DNA from: Atlantibacter sp. RC6
GTDB taxonomy: Bacteria > Pseudomonadota > Gammaproteobacteria > Enterobacterales > Enterobacteriaceae
Direction of reading: 5' to 3'
Assembly (NCBI RefSeq): GCF_014193285.1
Contig: NZ_JACHZE010000004.1
Span: 62,001-126,000, forward strand
Length of the DNA: 64,000 nt
Part shown: piece after piece, positions 42,036-51,741 of the stretch
How the letters are laid out: every line of letters starts with the position of its first letter
Position numbering within the stretch: the first letter of the stretch is position 1
Notes under the pieces: model-generated
What the model saw: only the letters and a program-made list of their open reading frames with translations
Database searches by the model: none
What the model was told of the DNA's origin: nothing
Made by a program: the position numbers and the translations under genes

Positions 42036-43376
42036 TTAACTCACTATCGCAAACGCGATCATCCCGACAATCGCGCCGACGGTTCCCAGGATGGTTTCCA
42101 TCAGCGTCCAGGTTTTCAGGGTTTGCCCTTCGGTGGCACCGGTAAATTTACCGAACAACCAGAACCCGGCGTCGTTAACATGGCTCACCACGATTGATCC
42201 GCCCGCGATGCAAATCGACAACGCCGCCAGCTGCGCGCCGGAGTAATGCAACTGCTCAATCACTGGCATCACCAGGCCTACCGCCGTCAGGCAGGCAACC
42301 GTGGCGGAACCCTGGATAATGCGCACTGCCGCGGCCAGCACAAAGCAGGTAATGGCAATCGGCAGGCCCATGCCGGTTAACGCTTCACCCAGCGCCGGGC
42401 CCACGCCGGAATCCACCAGCACCTGTTTGAACACGCCGCCTGCGCCAATCACCAGCAGGATAATCCCGGCGGGTTGCAACGCGTGGCCGCAGATTTCCAT
42501 CACTCGCTCGCGCGGCATGCCGCGACGCATCGCCAGGCCATACATCGCCACCAGGCAGGCAATCAGAATGGCGGTAAACGGATGGCCGATAAACTGCAAC
42601 CATTCATAGAGCTGCGAGCCCTGTTCGGTAAAGCGCGCGGCGATGGTTTTCAGGCCCACCAGCACCAGCGGCAGCAGGATCAGCGCCAGGCTGAAGCCGA
42701 ACGATGGCAGTTTGCCTTCGCCCAAATGCGGTTCGCTGATGTCATCCGGAATGTGCAGTTCAACATGCTTACTGATGAAGTTGCCGAACAGCGGCCCGGC
42801 GATCAGCATGCCTGGGATCGCGGCGCACAGGCCAATCAGGATCATCCAGCCAAAATCGGCGTGCATCTGCGAGGCCAGTAGCATCGGCGCAGGCCCTGGC
42901 AGTAAGAACGCCGCTGCCGCCGCCACGCCGGCAAATAGCGGGATCACCAGCTTCACCAGGTTGGTCCCGGTGTGGCGCGCCATGGAAAACGCAACGCTTA
43001 TCAGCAGAACAATCGCCACTTCGAAGAACAGCGGCAGCGCGCAGATCAGGCCCGCGAGGCCAATGGCGTAATGCGCTTTGCTGTGCCCGAAGGATTTGAG
43101 CATCTTGACGGCGATCTGGTCGACCGCGCCGGTTTCATGAAGGATCTTGCCAAACATGGCGCCCAGCGCCACCACGACCGCCAGAAAACCCAGCGTGCCG
43201 CCCATCCCTTTTTCCATGGTTGCCGCAATCTTATCGAGCGGCATACCAGAGAAAAGTCCTGCACCAATAGACACCACCATCAAAGCAACGAAGGCATGCA
43301 TACGGGCCTTCATCACTAAAAACAGCAGTAACAGCACGGAGCCGACTGCTGTTAACACCAATGTTAAAGTATTCAC
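42036..43376 (-). CDS. gntU: low-affinity gluconate transporter GntU
   Basis: Inner-membrane gluconate:H+ symporter of the GntP family. The 446 residues are full length, with about twelve membrane helices. Conserved segments are VVALGAMFGKILHETGA, LFAGVAAAAAFLLPGPAP and AAAVRIIQGSATVACLTA. Its start overlaps the gntK stop by 4 bases, so gntK-gntU is a coupled operon under GntR control. Confidence 0.97.
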   Translation of the reverse strand: MNTLTLVLTAVGSVLLLLFLVMKARMHAFVALMVVSIGAGLFSGMPLDKIAATMEKGMGGTLGFLAVVVALGAMFGKILHETGAVDQIAVKMLKSFGHSKAHYAIGLAGLICALPLFFEVAIVLLISVAFSMARHTGTNLVKLVIPLFAGVAAAAAFLLPGPAPMLLASQMHADFGWMILIGLCAAIPGMLIAGPLFGNFISKHVELHIPDDISEPHLGEGKLPSFGFSLALILLPLVLVGLKTIAARFTEQGSQLYEWLQFIGHPFTAILIACLVAMYGLAMRRGMPRERVMEICGHALQPAGIILLVIGAGGVFKQVLVDSGVGPALGEALTGMGLPIAITCFVLAAAVRIIQGSATVACLTAVGLVMPVIEQLHYSGAQLAALSICIAGGSIVVSHVNDAGFWLFGKFTGATEGQTLKTWTLMETILGTVGAIVGMIAFAIVS

Positions 43377-43906
43377 GCCGCCTTGCCTTCTCCAATTGCG
43401 GCAATGGTGCTTTCCACCACGCCTTCCAGCGGCTGATCGATATCAATCACGATAACATCGGTCTCGTCGGCTTTCGGTTCTTCCAGGGTCTGGAACTGAG
43501 TGACCAGCATCTGCGGTTTAAAGAAGTGGCCTTTACGCGCTTTCAAACGCCCTTCAATCACGTCAGATTCCCCTTTCAGGTAGATAAAGGAGAGATTCGG
43601 GTTACCGTCGCGCAGTTGGTCGCGATAATCCTTTTTCAGGGATGAACAGACAATCAGCGACACTTTATTGGTGCGCTGCATGGCGAATGCCGCGTCGTTC
43701 AACGCTTTCAGCCAGGGTCTGCGGTCGTCATCGTTTAGCGGCTCGCCGGAAGCCATTTTCATAATGTTGCTGCGCGGATGCAGGAAATCGCCATCCAGAA
43801 AAGCGGCCTTCAGGCGGTGCGCCACTTCGCTGGCTACGGCGGATTTACCGCTGCCGGATACGCCCATTAAGACGTAAATGTGGTGATCATGGTTGGTCGT
43901 GCTCAT
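43373..43906 (-). CDS. gntK: gluconate kinase GntK
   Basis: Phosphorylates gluconate to 6-phosphogluconate, the entry to the Entner-Doudoroff pathway. The MSTTNHDHHIYVLMG start gives 177 residues; longer in-frame starts run into the operator. The Walker A motif is GVSGSGKSA near residues 16-24 and DGDFLHPRSN follows. The C-terminus VVESTIAAIGEGKAA is slightly extended relative to E. coli. Confidence 0.97.
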   Translation of the reverse strand: MSTTNHDHHIYVLMGVSGSGKSAVASEVAHRLKAAFLDGDFLHPRSNIMKMASGEPLNDDDRRPWLKALNDAAFAMQRTNKVSLIVCSSLKKDYRDQLRDGNPNLSFIYLKGESDVIEGRLKARKGHFFKPQMLVTQFQTLEEPKADETDVIVIDIDQPLEGVVESTIAAIGEGKAA

Positions 43907-43942
43907 CGCGTTGCTCCACTGGCACAAAACGTTGGAAGGGAA

Positions 43943-43972
43943 ATGTTACGGGTAACAGTTATCGGTAACATT
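43943..43972. promoter_or_regulatory. tandem GntR operators upstream of gntK
   Basis: ATGTTACGGGTAAC (43943-43956) and GTTATCGGTAACAT (43958-43971) both match the GntR operator ATGTTACC-N-GGTAACAT type. They lie 37-65 bases before the gntK start. Confidence 0.8.
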
Positions 43973-44051
43973 GTCATGCGGCGTTGGGGGCGACGCAATC
44001 TCCGTGCGTCGCCAGTGTCAATAAGTGTGAGCCAGTTCAAATTTGGCGAGG

Positions 44052-45047
44052 TTAAATCGATCCGCCTGGCGACAATGTGAAACCTAAATCTAACAATTTA
44101 GGCGTTACGATTTCACCCCGGATACGCGCCAGCAGGCGCTCCGCGCCAATTCGCCCCATGCGTTCACGCGGCGTCAGCACGCTCGCCAGCCGGGGTTCCA
44201 TCACCTGCCCGATATCGTGGCCGTGAAAACCGGCAATCGCCATATCTTCAGGAATACGCAGCCCCAGCCGCTGGCATTCGAACGCCGCGCCGATAGCTAA
44301 ATCGTCATTGGTGCAGAAGATGCTGTCAAGTTGAGGGAATTCGCGCCGCGCCTGGCGCAGCAGTTCAATACCGGTGGAATAAGAAGAGGATTGTTCAACC
44401 ATCACGCTGTACGGCGTCAGGCCCGCATCGCGCATCGCCTGTTCGTAGCCGCGCTGTTTCTGAATGGTTCGCTCGTCCAGACGCGCCCCCAGATACGCCA
44501 CGTGGGTGTGGCCGCGTACGATAATTTCCGCCGTCATCTGGCGCGCCGCTTCAAAATTATTGAAGCCGACGGCGATGTCCAGGCACGGGGAGACGCTGTC
44601 CATCAGCTCGACCACGGGGATCCCCGCCACTTCAATCATTTTGAGCGTCCGCGGCGTGTGGGTGCGTTCGGTAAGGATTAATCCGTCGATGTTCCAGGAG
44701 AGCATTGATTCCAGCCGCTCCTCTTCCAGTTCGGGCTTATAACCATAGTGCGCCAGCATGGTCTGGTAGCCATGGGCGTCAATCACGCTTTCGATACCGC
44801 GCAGCACTTCGGCAAATACCTGATTAGTGAGCGACGGCAGCAGCACGCCGATAGCGCGGCTGGTGGCGTTAGAAAGAATATCGGGTGCGCGGTTGGGGAT
44901 ATAGCCCAGTTCATCCAGCGCGGCGGCGATTTTTCCGCGCAGCGCCTCGGACACCTGCTCGGGATTGCGCAAGAAGCGACTGACGGTCATTTTCGTCACG
45001 CCTACGCGATCAGCCACATCCTGTAGTACCGGTCTTTTCTTTTTCAT
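44052..45047 (-). CDS. gntR: LacI-family gluconate repressor GntR
   Basis: Represses gntKU and the Entner-Doudoroff genes; gluconate is the inducer. The 331 residues equal E. coli GntR. The LacI helix-turn-helix is LQDVADRVGVTKMTVSRFLR (residues 8-27), with the hinge LGYIPNRAPDIL and a periplasmic-binding-like sensor domain. Upstream of gntKU and separately transcribed. Confidence 0.98.
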   Translation of the reverse strand: MKKKRPVLQDVADRVGVTKMTVSRFLRNPEQVSEALRGKIAAALDELGYIPNRAPDILSNATSRAIGVLLPSLTNQVFAEVLRGIESVIDAHGYQTMLAHYGYKPELEEERLESMLSWNIDGLILTERTHTPRTLKMIEVAGIPVVELMDSVSPCLDIAVGFNNFEAARQMTAEIIVRGHTHVAYLGARLDERTIQKQRGYEQAMRDAGLTPYSVMVEQSSSYSTGIELLRQARREFPQLDSIFCTNDDLAIGAAFECQRLGLRIPEDMAIAGFHGHDIGQVMEPRLASVLTPRERMGRIGAERLLARIRGEIVTPKLLDLGFTLSPGGSI

Positions 45048-45190
45048 CGTCTCGAAGGCGCAAAATGGATCTGTTAAGCGAGTTTATCACGGACGACGCC
45101 CGGGCTTCCTCTGTAACAGTGGAAGCCCGGGAAAAAGCACGGAATTTTGCAGCGCGCGCACCGTTTCACGATGCGCGGTTACGGTCACGA

Positions 45191-45886
45191 TCAGACCGGC
45201 GGCAGGTCAAACAGCAGGATTTCGCTGTCGCTGTCGGCATGGATAGAAAGCGCCTGCTCGTCGCGGATCGCCAGACCATCGCTGGTGGTGGCTTTGGTGC
45301 CGTTAACGGACACATTGCCCTTCACCACCTGGATCCAGACATTGCGGTCAGCGGCAATTTGGTACAGGCCTTGCTCGTCTTTCAACAGCGCCCAGCGCGA
45401 CAGTTCCATATCCTGATTCACTTTCAGCGAACCGTCGCGGGCATCCGGCGACAGCACCAGCTGGCGGCCCTGCGTGGCGTCGAAGCGGCGCTGCTCGTAG
45501 CGCGGCTCGATGCCATTTTTTTCAGGGATGATCCAGATTTGATACAGGCGCAGACGCTCGGTCTCGCTGGGGTTGTACTCGGAGTGACGCACCCCGGTCC
45601 CGGCGCTCATAATCTGGAATTCGCCCGCAGGCACCTGCTCTTTATTCCCCATGCTGTCCTGATGCTCAACCGCGCCTTCCAGCACGTAAGTCAGGATTTC
45701 CATGTCTTTGTGCGGGTGAGTGCCGAAGCCCTGACCGGCGTCGATCACATCATCATTAATCACGCGCAGGGCGGAAAAGCCCATAAAATTTGGATCGTAA
45801 TAGTTGGCAAAAGAGAAGGTATGCCAGGAGTCTAACCAACCGTGATTGGCGTGGCCGCGATCGGCTGCTTTGCGTAAGTAAATCAT
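45191..45886 (-). CDS. yhhW: pirin-family quercetin 2,3-dioxygenase YhhW
   Basis: Bicupin of the pirin family; the E. coli protein has quercetinase activity in vitro, with an unclear natural substrate. The 231 residues match. The first cupin carries the metal ligands in GFGTHPHKDMEILTYVLEG (two His) and in GTGVRHSEYNPSE (His, Glu). Usually followed by yhhX upstream on the chromosome; here the next element is ryhB. Confidence 0.95.
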   Translation of the reverse strand: MIYLRKAADRGHANHGWLDSWHTFSFANYYDPNFMGFSALRVINDDVIDAGQGFGTHPHKDMEILTYVLEGAVEHQDSMGNKEQVPAGEFQIMSAGTGVRHSEYNPSETERLRLYQIWIIPEKNGIEPRYEQRRFDATQGRQLVLSPDARDGSLKVNQDMELSRWALLKDEQGLYQIAADRNVWIQVVKGNVSVNGTKATTSDGLAIRDEQALSIHADSDSEILLFDLPPV

Positions 45887-46010
45887 TGTGTACCCCCAGT
45901 TCGTTTGCGATGGAAGTAGTGTGGACCGGAAGCGCCGTTGATGATAGAGGGCGAAAATTGACGCCTCTGTTCAAAAAATGTGAATGAGTTATCGGGGCCG
46001 AAATCAGGAT

Positions 46011-46106
46011 AAAAAAAAGCCAGCGCAAGGCTGGCTAAGAAATACTGGAAGCAATGTGAGCAATGTCGTGCTTTCAGGTTTACACCGTAGGGGTCTCCCT
46101 GAACGC
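46011..46106 (-). ncRNA. ryhB: small RNA RyhB
   Basis: Fur-repressed Hfq-dependent RNA that downregulates iron-using proteins when iron is scarce. On the minus strand, the segment CCTGAAAGCACGACATTGCT (the conserved core, continuing TCACATTGCTTCCAGTATT) matches the well-known RyhB sequence. It ends in the terminator stem AGCCAGC..GCTGGCT followed by eight T. The start at 46106 (GCGTTCAGGGAGACC) is placed by analogy with the E. coli 5' end GCGATCAGGAAGACC; the 5' third is the divergent part. A Fur box lies directly upstream. It is located next to yhhY as in E. coli. Confidence 0.96.
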
Positions 46107-46111
46107 ATGGC

Positions 46112-46130
46112 AATAATAATCATTATCATT
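46112..46130. promoter_or_regulatory. Fur box in the ryhB promoter
   Basis: AATGATAATGATTATTATT (minus strand) is a close match to the Fur consensus and lies immediately upstream of the RyhB start. Confidence 0.85.
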
Positions 46131-46228
46131 CGCATGTGTCCAGCTTTTTTTGGAAAAAAATCAGATTGACGAAAATTGAAAAGTCAATGATGTTTAAAGG
46201 GTTTTATAACTTATTGAGGACAAAAGGG

Positions 46229-46729
46229 ATGAGCGAGATTGTCATCCGGCACGCCGAACCCACCGATGTTGAAGCGGTACACCACCTGTTTACCCAACCG
46301 GAGGTGTATTATAACACGCTACAGGTTCCCCACCCGTCACTGACAATGTGGCAGGAGCGGATGAATTTTAAAACACCCGGTCATTACCACCTGGTCGCGC
46401 TGATTGATGACCTGGTCGTCGGGCATCTGGTCATCGCCGCCGAAACGCGTCCGCGCCGCAGTCACGTCGCCAGTTTTGGGATTTGCGTCGATTCTGCGCA
46501 CGCCAGGCAGGGCATCGCCACCGCCCTGCTGCGCGAGATGATCGCCATGTGCGACAACTGGCTGCGCATTGAGCGCATCGAACTCACGGTGTTCGTTGAT
46601 AACGCGCCAGCCATCGCGGTGTACCATAAACTCGGTTTTGAAATCGAAGGCACCGGCAAACAGTACGGCTTGCGCGATGGCGAATACATCGACGCTTATT
46701 TTATGGCTCGCCTGCGCCCATCCCGTTAA
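46229..46729 (+). CDS. yhhY: GNAT N-acetyltransferase YhhY (AaaT)
   Basis: GNAT-family enzyme; the E. coli homologue has been described as an amino acid N-acetyltransferase acting on phenylalanine and methionine. The MSEIVIRHAEPTDVEAV start (166 residues) is chosen because similarity begins there and the AAAAGG ribosome site precedes it. The acetyl-CoA binding motif A is FGICVDSAHARQGIATALL, and FVDNAPAIAVYHKLGFEIEG is motif B. Divergent from ryhB. Confidence 0.93.
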   Translation: MSEIVIRHAEPTDVEAVHHLFTQPEVYYNTLQVPHPSLTMWQERMNFKTPGHYHLVALIDDLVVGHLVIAAETRPRRSHVASFGICVDSAHARQGIATALLREMIAMCDNWLRIERIELTVFVDNAPAIAVYHKLGFEIEGTGKQYGLRDGEYIDAYFMARLRPSR

Positions 46730-46812
46730 GCGTTTGCCCACCCAACCGATAGCCCGCCATGAAAAACAAGATGACGCACCCGGCTGGGTTTTGGTAAAGA
46801 AGCCGATTTTTC

Positions 46813-46833
46813 CGGGGTATTTCCCCGGTTAAA
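46813..46833 (+). terminator. candidate terminator after yhhY
   Basis: Stem CCGGGG / CCCCGG followed by TTAAAA; it overlaps the stop codon of the convergent chemoreceptor gene. The weak T run lowers confidence. Confidence 0.4.
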
Positions 46834-48472
46834 ATGTCACCCACTCTTCTTGTGCGGTTGTCTGGCGGGGTGCCGGTCGGGATGAGGGGTTATCCTCAAC
46901 AGCGGCGAGCGTACGCTCCACCAGCCGGAAATGCTCTACTGACTGTTGCAGTTCCGCCGTCTGGCGCTCCAGGCTGGCTGCCGCGGCAGATACCTGCTCT
47001 ACCAGCGCCGCGTTGTGCTGCGTTACGCTATCCATCTGGGTGATCGCCACGCCGACCTGGGCAATGCCTTTACTCTGTTCATCGGTCGCTGAGGCGATCT
47101 GCTCCATAATCGCCGTGACCTGCGCCACCGCATCGACGATTTCCGCCATGGTGATCCCCGCCTGGTTCACCAGTTCCGCGCCTTTCTCGACCCGGTTAAC
47201 GGAATCGGCAATCAGCGTTTCGATCTCTTTCGCCGCCTGCCCGCTGCGGCTGGCCAGGTTGCGCACTTCACTCGCCACTACCGCAAACCCACGCCCCTGC
47301 TCGCCCGCACGCGCAGCTTCCACCGCGGCGTTAAGCGCCAGAATGTTGGTCTGGAAGGCGATGCTGTTAATCACCGTGGTGATATCGGCGATTTTCTTCG
47401 AGCTACCAGAAATGCCGGTCATGGTGGTCACCACATCACCCACCAGCTTCCCGCCTTTGCTGGCAGTCGCCGAGGCCTTTTGCGCCAGTTGGCTGGCTTG
47501 ATGGGCATTATCGGCATTGTGCTGCACGGTGGCGGTCAGTTGTTCCATGCTGGCGGCGGTTTCCACCAGCGCCGACGCCTGCTCTTCAGTGCGGGTAGAG
47601 AGATCCTGATTGCCGGCGGAGATATCCCGCGCGCCATGCCAGATATGCTCGCTGCCCTGGCGGATGGCACTCACCGCATCACGCAGGCTGTCCTGCATCG
47701 CGGTCAGCAGCGGTACCAGTTTACCCACGCAGTTGCGGCTGGCCTTGACCGGCACCGGCTGGCTGAGATCGCCATTGGCAATAAGCTGGAAGTGATCGCG
47801 AACCCGGTTAAGCGGGCGCACCAGCATGGTCACCAGATAGCGGTCGGCCAGGATCAGCATCAAGACGCCCAGCGCCACGCTGGCGATGATGATGGTGCGG
47901 GTCAGCGAGGTCTGGTTATCCACCGTTACGCGGGTTTCATCCAGCATCCGGCCCGCATTGGCATTAAACTCCTCAGCGCTGGCACCGAACGCCCGGCTCA
48001 ACGCGGGGGTAATATTGTTGGCATGAGCGCGAAACGCGTCCAGATCGCCCTGCAGGGCCAACTGGAACTGACGGGTAACCCCCTCGTCGAGCAGCTTCTG
48101 CCAGCTGGTAATCACGTTATCCGAGGTGGCCTGATCCATGGGCCCCGACGAGAGTGCTTTAAACTGCGCCAGCTCCTGCGCCATATTCTCCAGCGCTTTC
48201 TGCACCGGTTTCATCACCGTTGGGTCAGGCTGCATGCCTGGTTTGGTTCCGTCCATCACGCGCGACAGGCGCGTCACGAAACGAAAATACTGATCGTTGC
48301 CTTTACTGAGCACCGTCATCTGGCGCACCAGATGCCGATCCACCGCATTTCCCTGGCTCATCTGGTTCAGCGAAAATACGCTAAACAGCCCGGCACCGCT
48401 CCACAACAAGCACAGCAGCCCCAGGATGGCGACCATGACGGAACGAATGGTGAAATGTTGAAGTAAACCCAT
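46829..48472 (-). CDS. methyl-accepting chemotaxis protein
   Basis: Membrane chemoreceptor of 547 residues starting [12 protein letters not shown] after GGAAAGAG. A first membrane helix lies near residues 12-35, a periplasmic four-helix (Tar-type) sensing domain follows, a second helix lies near 190-212 ([20 protein letters not shown]), then HAMP and the signalling hairpin with the tip [19 protein letters not shown]. The C-terminus EEWVTF resembles the CheR/CheB docking pentapeptide NWETF. The ligand cannot be told from the sequence. E. coli K-12 has no receptor at this site. A sigma-28-type promoter lies upstream, linking it to the flagellar regulon. Confidence 0.92.
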   Translation of the reverse strand: MGLLQHFTIRSVMVAILGLLCLLWSGAGLFSVFSLNQMSQGNAVDRHLVRQMTVLSKGNDQYFRFVTRLSRVMDGTKPGMQPDPTVMKPVQKALENMAQELAQFKALSSGPMDQATSDNVITSWQKLLDEGVTRQFQLALQGDLDAFRAHANNITPALSRAFGASAEEFNANAGRMLDETRVTVDNQTSLTRTIIIASVALGVLMLILADRYLVTMLVRPLNRVRDHFQLIANGDLSQPVPVKASRNCVGKLVPLLTAMQDSLRDAVSAIRQGSEHIWHGARDISAGNQDLSTRTEEQASALVETAASMEQLTATVQHNADNAHQASQLAQKASATASKGGKLVGDVVTTMTGISGSSKKIADITTVINSIAFQTNILALNAAVEAARAGEQGRGFAVVASEVRNLASRSGQAAKEIETLIADSVNRVEKGAELVNQAGITMAEIVDAVAQVTAIMEQIASATDEQSKGIAQVGVAITQMDSVTQHNAALVEQVSAAAASLERQTAELQQSVEHFRLVERTLAAVEDNPSSRPAPRQTTAQEEWVTF

Positions 48473-48519
48473 AACTCTTTCCTTTGTATACACAGTGGAT
48501 TATCCACCCGATATATTCT

Positions 48520-48546
48520 TTATCGGCAGGATGGACAAAAGGTATA
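48520..48546 (-). promoter_or_regulatory. FliA (sigma-28) type promoter of the chemoreceptor
   Basis: GCCGATAA at 48527-48520 is a perfect sigma-28 -10 element. TATACCTT lies 11 bases upstream, at the correct spacing for a degenerate -35 (consensus TAAAGTTT). Confidence 0.7.
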
Positions 48547-48626
48547 CAAGGCAGGAGAGGAATTTCGCGGTTAAATCGTAAATAAGGGGTAGTGTTTATG
48601 CCCATTAATTATAAGGAAAAGTAAGA

Positions 48627-48653
48627 ACTGGACGGAATTTCACCGTCCAGTGT
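48627..48653 (-). terminator. terminator of ggt
   Basis: Minus-strand stem ACTGGACGG / CCGTCCAGT followed by TCTTACTTTT, 15-40 bases after the ggt stop. Confidence 0.6.
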
Positions 48654-48665
48654 TTTACAGAGAGA

Positions 48666-50405
48666 TTAATATCCCGCCGTCAAATCATCCACCGAGCGCG
48701 GATCGGATGTGCCATACAGCGCGCCATCAGGCCCAACAACAATGCTCTGGGTGCTGCCCATCGCCTCTTTCACCGCCACGTTCTGGCCTTTATCTTTCAG
48801 CAATCTCAGCGTATCGGGGCTAAAACCTTTCTCAACCCACAGCTCGTCCGGTAGCCACTGGTGATGGAAGCGCGGCGCGTTGGTGGCTTCGGCGATATTC
48901 ATTCCGAAATCAATGCTGTTCACCACCATCTGCAAAACGGTAGTGATAATCCGGCTGCCGCCCGGGCTGCCGGTGACCAGCCAGGTTTTCCCGTCTTTCA
49001 CCACGATGGTGGGCGACATCGACGACAGCGGGCGCTTATGCGGCCCTACCGCGTTCGCTTCACCGCCGACCAGGCCGTAAACGTTAGGCACGCCCGGTTT
49101 CGCCGAAAAGTCATCCATTTCGTTATTCAGCAAGATCCCGGTGTTGCCAGCCACAATGCCGCTGCCGAAAGTGGTGTTCAGGGTATAGGTCACTGCCACC
49201 GCATTGCCGTCTTTATCCACCACCGAGAAATGGGTGGTTTGATTACTCTCGTAAGGCGCGAGGTTACCGGGTTTAATCTCTTTGGACGGACGCGCCTTCG
49301 CCAGGTCGATCTGGTCTGCCAGGGTTTTGGCATAGGCTTTATCGGTCAGCGCCTGCCAGGGCACCTTCACAAAATCCGGGTCGCCCAGATATTCCGAACG
49401 GTCGGCATAGGCGAATTTCTCCGCTTCGGCCATGATTTGCATCGTATCGGCGCTGCCAAAGCCATACTTCTTAAGGTCGAAGTTTTCCAGGATATTGAGG
49501 ATTTGCACGATGTGGATCCCGCCGGAGGACGGCGGTGGCATGGAGAACACCTGGTATCCACGGTAGTCACCGCTGATTGGCGTCCGCTCTACCGCCTTGT
49601 AGTTCGCTAAATCGTCCTTACTAATCAGCCCACCGTTTTTTGCCATCTCATCGGCAATCTGGTCGGCGATGGCGCCTTTATAAAACGCATCCGGCCCGAT
49701 TTCGGCAATCATCTCCAGCGATTTGGCGAGATTGGTCTGCACCAGTTTGTCGCCTTTTTGCAGCGGGTTACCATCACTTTTCCAGAAGATGGCTTTACTG
49801 TTGGGATGATTGGGCAACGTTTCGCTGCCATAGGTTTTCAGGTCATCCGCCAGCGCGTCGTTGACCACGAAGCCGTCACGCGCCAGCAGGATCGCAGGCT
49901 GCACCACCTGGTTGAGCGGCATAGTGCCATATTTTTGCAGCGCCAGCGCAAAGCCCGCCACGGTGCCCGGCGTACCGGTCGCGAGGTGCGAAGTCAGGGA
50001 CTTTTTGCTGTCGGCGTTACCGGCCGCATCAAGGAACATATCTTTGGTGGCTTTCTGCGGGGCCATTTCACGGAAATCAATGGCAGTGGTGTTGCCATCT
50101 TTGGTGCGCAGCATCATAAACCCGCCGCCGCCGAGGTTACCGGCCTGCGGATGGGTTACCGCAAGGGCGAAGCCCACGGCGACGGCGGCATCCACCGCGT
50201 TGCCGCCTTTTTTCAGGATCTCGACGCCAACCTTCGTGGCGGTGGCGTCCACCGAGGCGACCATCCCTTGCTGAGCGCGAACGGGATGGAACACATCCTC
50301 TTCCACGCCGTAGGAGACGGGTGCGGCTGTAGGGGGCGGCGCGGCAAACGCCGACAGACACAGTCCCATGAGTAATGCAGGCAGGGCTTTCCACATCATC
50401 TTCAT
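48666..50405 (-). CDS. ggt: gamma-glutamyltranspeptidase Ggt
   Basis: Periplasmic enzyme hydrolysing or transferring the gamma-glutamyl group of glutathione. The 579 residues match the 580-residue E. coli protein. A signal peptide is visible ([17 protein letters not shown]). The precursor self-cleaves before the catalytic Thr in [15 protein letters not shown], giving the large and small subunits; the oxyanion-type [11 protein letters not shown] is in the small subunit. An alternative start at the second Met (MMWKAL) would change only two residues. Divergent from yhhA. Confidence 0.97.
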   Translation of the reverse strand: MKMMWKALPALLMGLCLSAFAAPPPTAAPVSYGVEEDVFHPVRAQQGMVASVDATATKVGVEILKKGGNAVDAAVAVGFALAVTHPQAGNLGGGGFMMLRTKDGNTTAIDFREMAPQKATKDMFLDAAGNADSKKSLTSHLATGTPGTVAGFALALQKYGTMPLNQVVQPAILLARDGFVVNDALADDLKTYGSETLPNHPNSKAIFWKSDGNPLQKGDKLVQTNLAKSLEMIAEIGPDAFYKGAIADQIADEMAKNGGLISKDDLANYKAVERTPISGDYRGYQVFSMPPPSSGGIHIVQILNILENFDLKKYGFGSADTMQIMAEAEKFAYADRSEYLGDPDFVKVPWQALTDKAYAKTLADQIDLAKARPSKEIKPGNLAPYESNQTTHFSVVDKDGNAVAVTYTLNTTFGSGIVAGNTGILLNNEMDDFSAKPGVPNVYGLVGGEANAVGPHKRPLSSMSPTIVVKDGKTWLVTGSPGGSRIITTVLQMVVNSIDFGMNIAEATNAPRFHHQWLPDELWVEKGFSPDTLRLLKDKGQNVAVKEAMGSTQSIVVGPDGALYGTSDPRSVDDLTAGY

Positions 50406-50527
50406 TGTTGTTCTCCGGGTTTTTCGGGGCTCGTCCCCCGCTTAAGCCTGGTTCACAACTCTTAAAAAATCATCGTACTGTCGGAAAGCGAGTAAACTTA
50501 GAAGATCCTTCACGAGGAGGAATGATG

Positions 50528-51004
50528 ATGAAAAAACTGTTAATTCTGGCGGCGCTACTGTCGCCCTGTAGCTTTGCACAGCCGATTAATGTGTTGAATA
50601 ACCCGAATCAGCCGGGGTTCGTCAATCCAAGCGAGCAGCGGATGCAAACCCAGATGCAGAGCCAGCAAATCCAGCAGAAAGGAATGCTGAATCAGCAGTT
50701 GCAGACCCAGACCCGGGTCCAGCAACAGCATCTGGAGTCGCAGATCAACACCAATACGCAGCGCATCAGAGAGTCTGCGCCGGGCGAGCTGAACCCGCAA
50801 ACCCAGCAGATGCTGCCCAACACCAGCGGCAGCATGCTGAACAACGGCTCATCCAGCCAGGACCGGATGCTGGATAATCAGCAACATATGTTACCCGGTA
50901 AAACCAACGGCGATATGCTGCGGCCCAATAACGGCACCCTGAGTAACCAGGGCGTGACCACCATGCCGCAGCCGAATATCCCGCTGAAAACCATTGGCCC
51001 TTAA
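50528..51004 (+). CDS. yhhA: DUF2756 protein YhhA
   Basis: Small exported protein of unknown function. Three consecutive ATG codons occur at 50522, 50525 and 50528; the last is preferred because GAGGAGG would otherwise touch the start. The product has 158 residues, a signal peptide ([16 protein letters not shown]) and then a Gln/Asn-rich hydrophilic chain ([20 protein letters not shown]) without cysteines in the mature part. Its stop overlaps the ugpQ stop in the sequence TTAA, so the two genes converge with no spacer and no terminator. Confidence 0.88.
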   Translation: MKKLLILAALLSPCSFAQPINVLNNPNQPGFVNPSEQRMQTQMQSQQIQQKGMLNQQLQTQTRVQQQHLESQINTNTQRIRESAPGELNPQTQQMLPNTSGSMLNNGSSSQDRMLDNQQHMLPGKTNGDMLRPNNGTLSNQGVTTMPQPNIPLKTIGP

Positions 51005-51741
51005 GCGTTGAAATGCGGGCCGATCTCATCGATGCGATCGGTACAAATGCTATCAACCCCCCAGCGCAGCAGCGTGGCGGCGCGCTGGGGATTGTTGACG
51101 GTGTAAACCAGGATTTTCAGCCCCGCCGCCTTGAGCGCCGCAATCCGCGCCTCATCCAGCAATTTATGATTCAGGTGAATCGACACGCAGGCAAGGCGTG
51201 ATGTTAATTCGCGCCAGTCGCTGCGCCATTCATCCAGCAGTAACCCACGTGGCAGTTCCGGCGCGGCCTGTTGCGCGGCTTCCAGCGCCGCAACGGAAAA
51301 CGATGACAGTAACGGCGGCGTCATGCCCTGCCACAAATCACGCGCCGCCAGCGCCACCACTTTGCCAGTTTGCGCGTCCACCCCCGTGGTGGGTTTAATC
51401 TCGATATTGGCCATCATGCCGTGTTCGCGACAGCGCGCAGCCACGTCTTTCAGCAGCGGCAGCGATTCGCCTTTGAACTCGCCGCTGTACCAGCTCCCCG
51501 CGTCTACTTTTACCAGGTCGTCCCAGTCCAGATCGCCGGCAATACCCCAGCCGTTGCTGGTGCGTTCCAGCGTGTCGTCATGCAGCAAGAAAATCTGTCC
51601 GTCTCTGGAAAGTTTGGCGTCAAACTCGATCATGGTGTGCCCATAACGCGCCCCCACGTCGATAGCCGCCAGCGTATTTTCGGGAGCCAGCTTGCCGCCG
51701 CCCCGGTGGGCGACAATCGCAGGGTATGGCCAGTTATTCAT
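51001..51741 (-). CDS. ugpQ: glycerophosphodiester phosphodiesterase UgpQ
   Basis: Cytoplasmic GDPD hydrolysing glycerophosphodiesters to glycerol-3-phosphate and alcohol. The 246 residues match the family. The catalytic motifs [14 protein letters not shown] (His, Arg, Glu) and [23 protein letters not shown] are present near the N-terminus. Last gene of ugpBAECQ; its ATG overlaps the ugpC stop by 4 bases. Confidence 0.97.
   Translation of the reverse strand: MNNWPYPAIVAHRGGGKLAPENTLAAIDVGARYGHTMIEFDAKLSRDGQIFLLHDDTLERTSNGWGIAGDLDWDDLVKVDAGSWYSGEFKGESLPLLKDVAARCREHGMMANIEIKPTTGVDAQTGKVVALAARDLWQGMTPPLLSSFSVAALEAAQQAAPELPRGLLLDEWRSDWRELTSRLACVSIHLNHKLLDEARIAALKAAGLKILVYTVNNPQRAATLLRWGVDSICTDRIDEIGPHFNA

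Noticed and set aside
47480-48466. 328-codon open frame opposite the chemoreceptor
   Set aside because: Product is His/Gln/Arg-rich shadow sequence with no domain; the receptor on the other strand is unmistakable.
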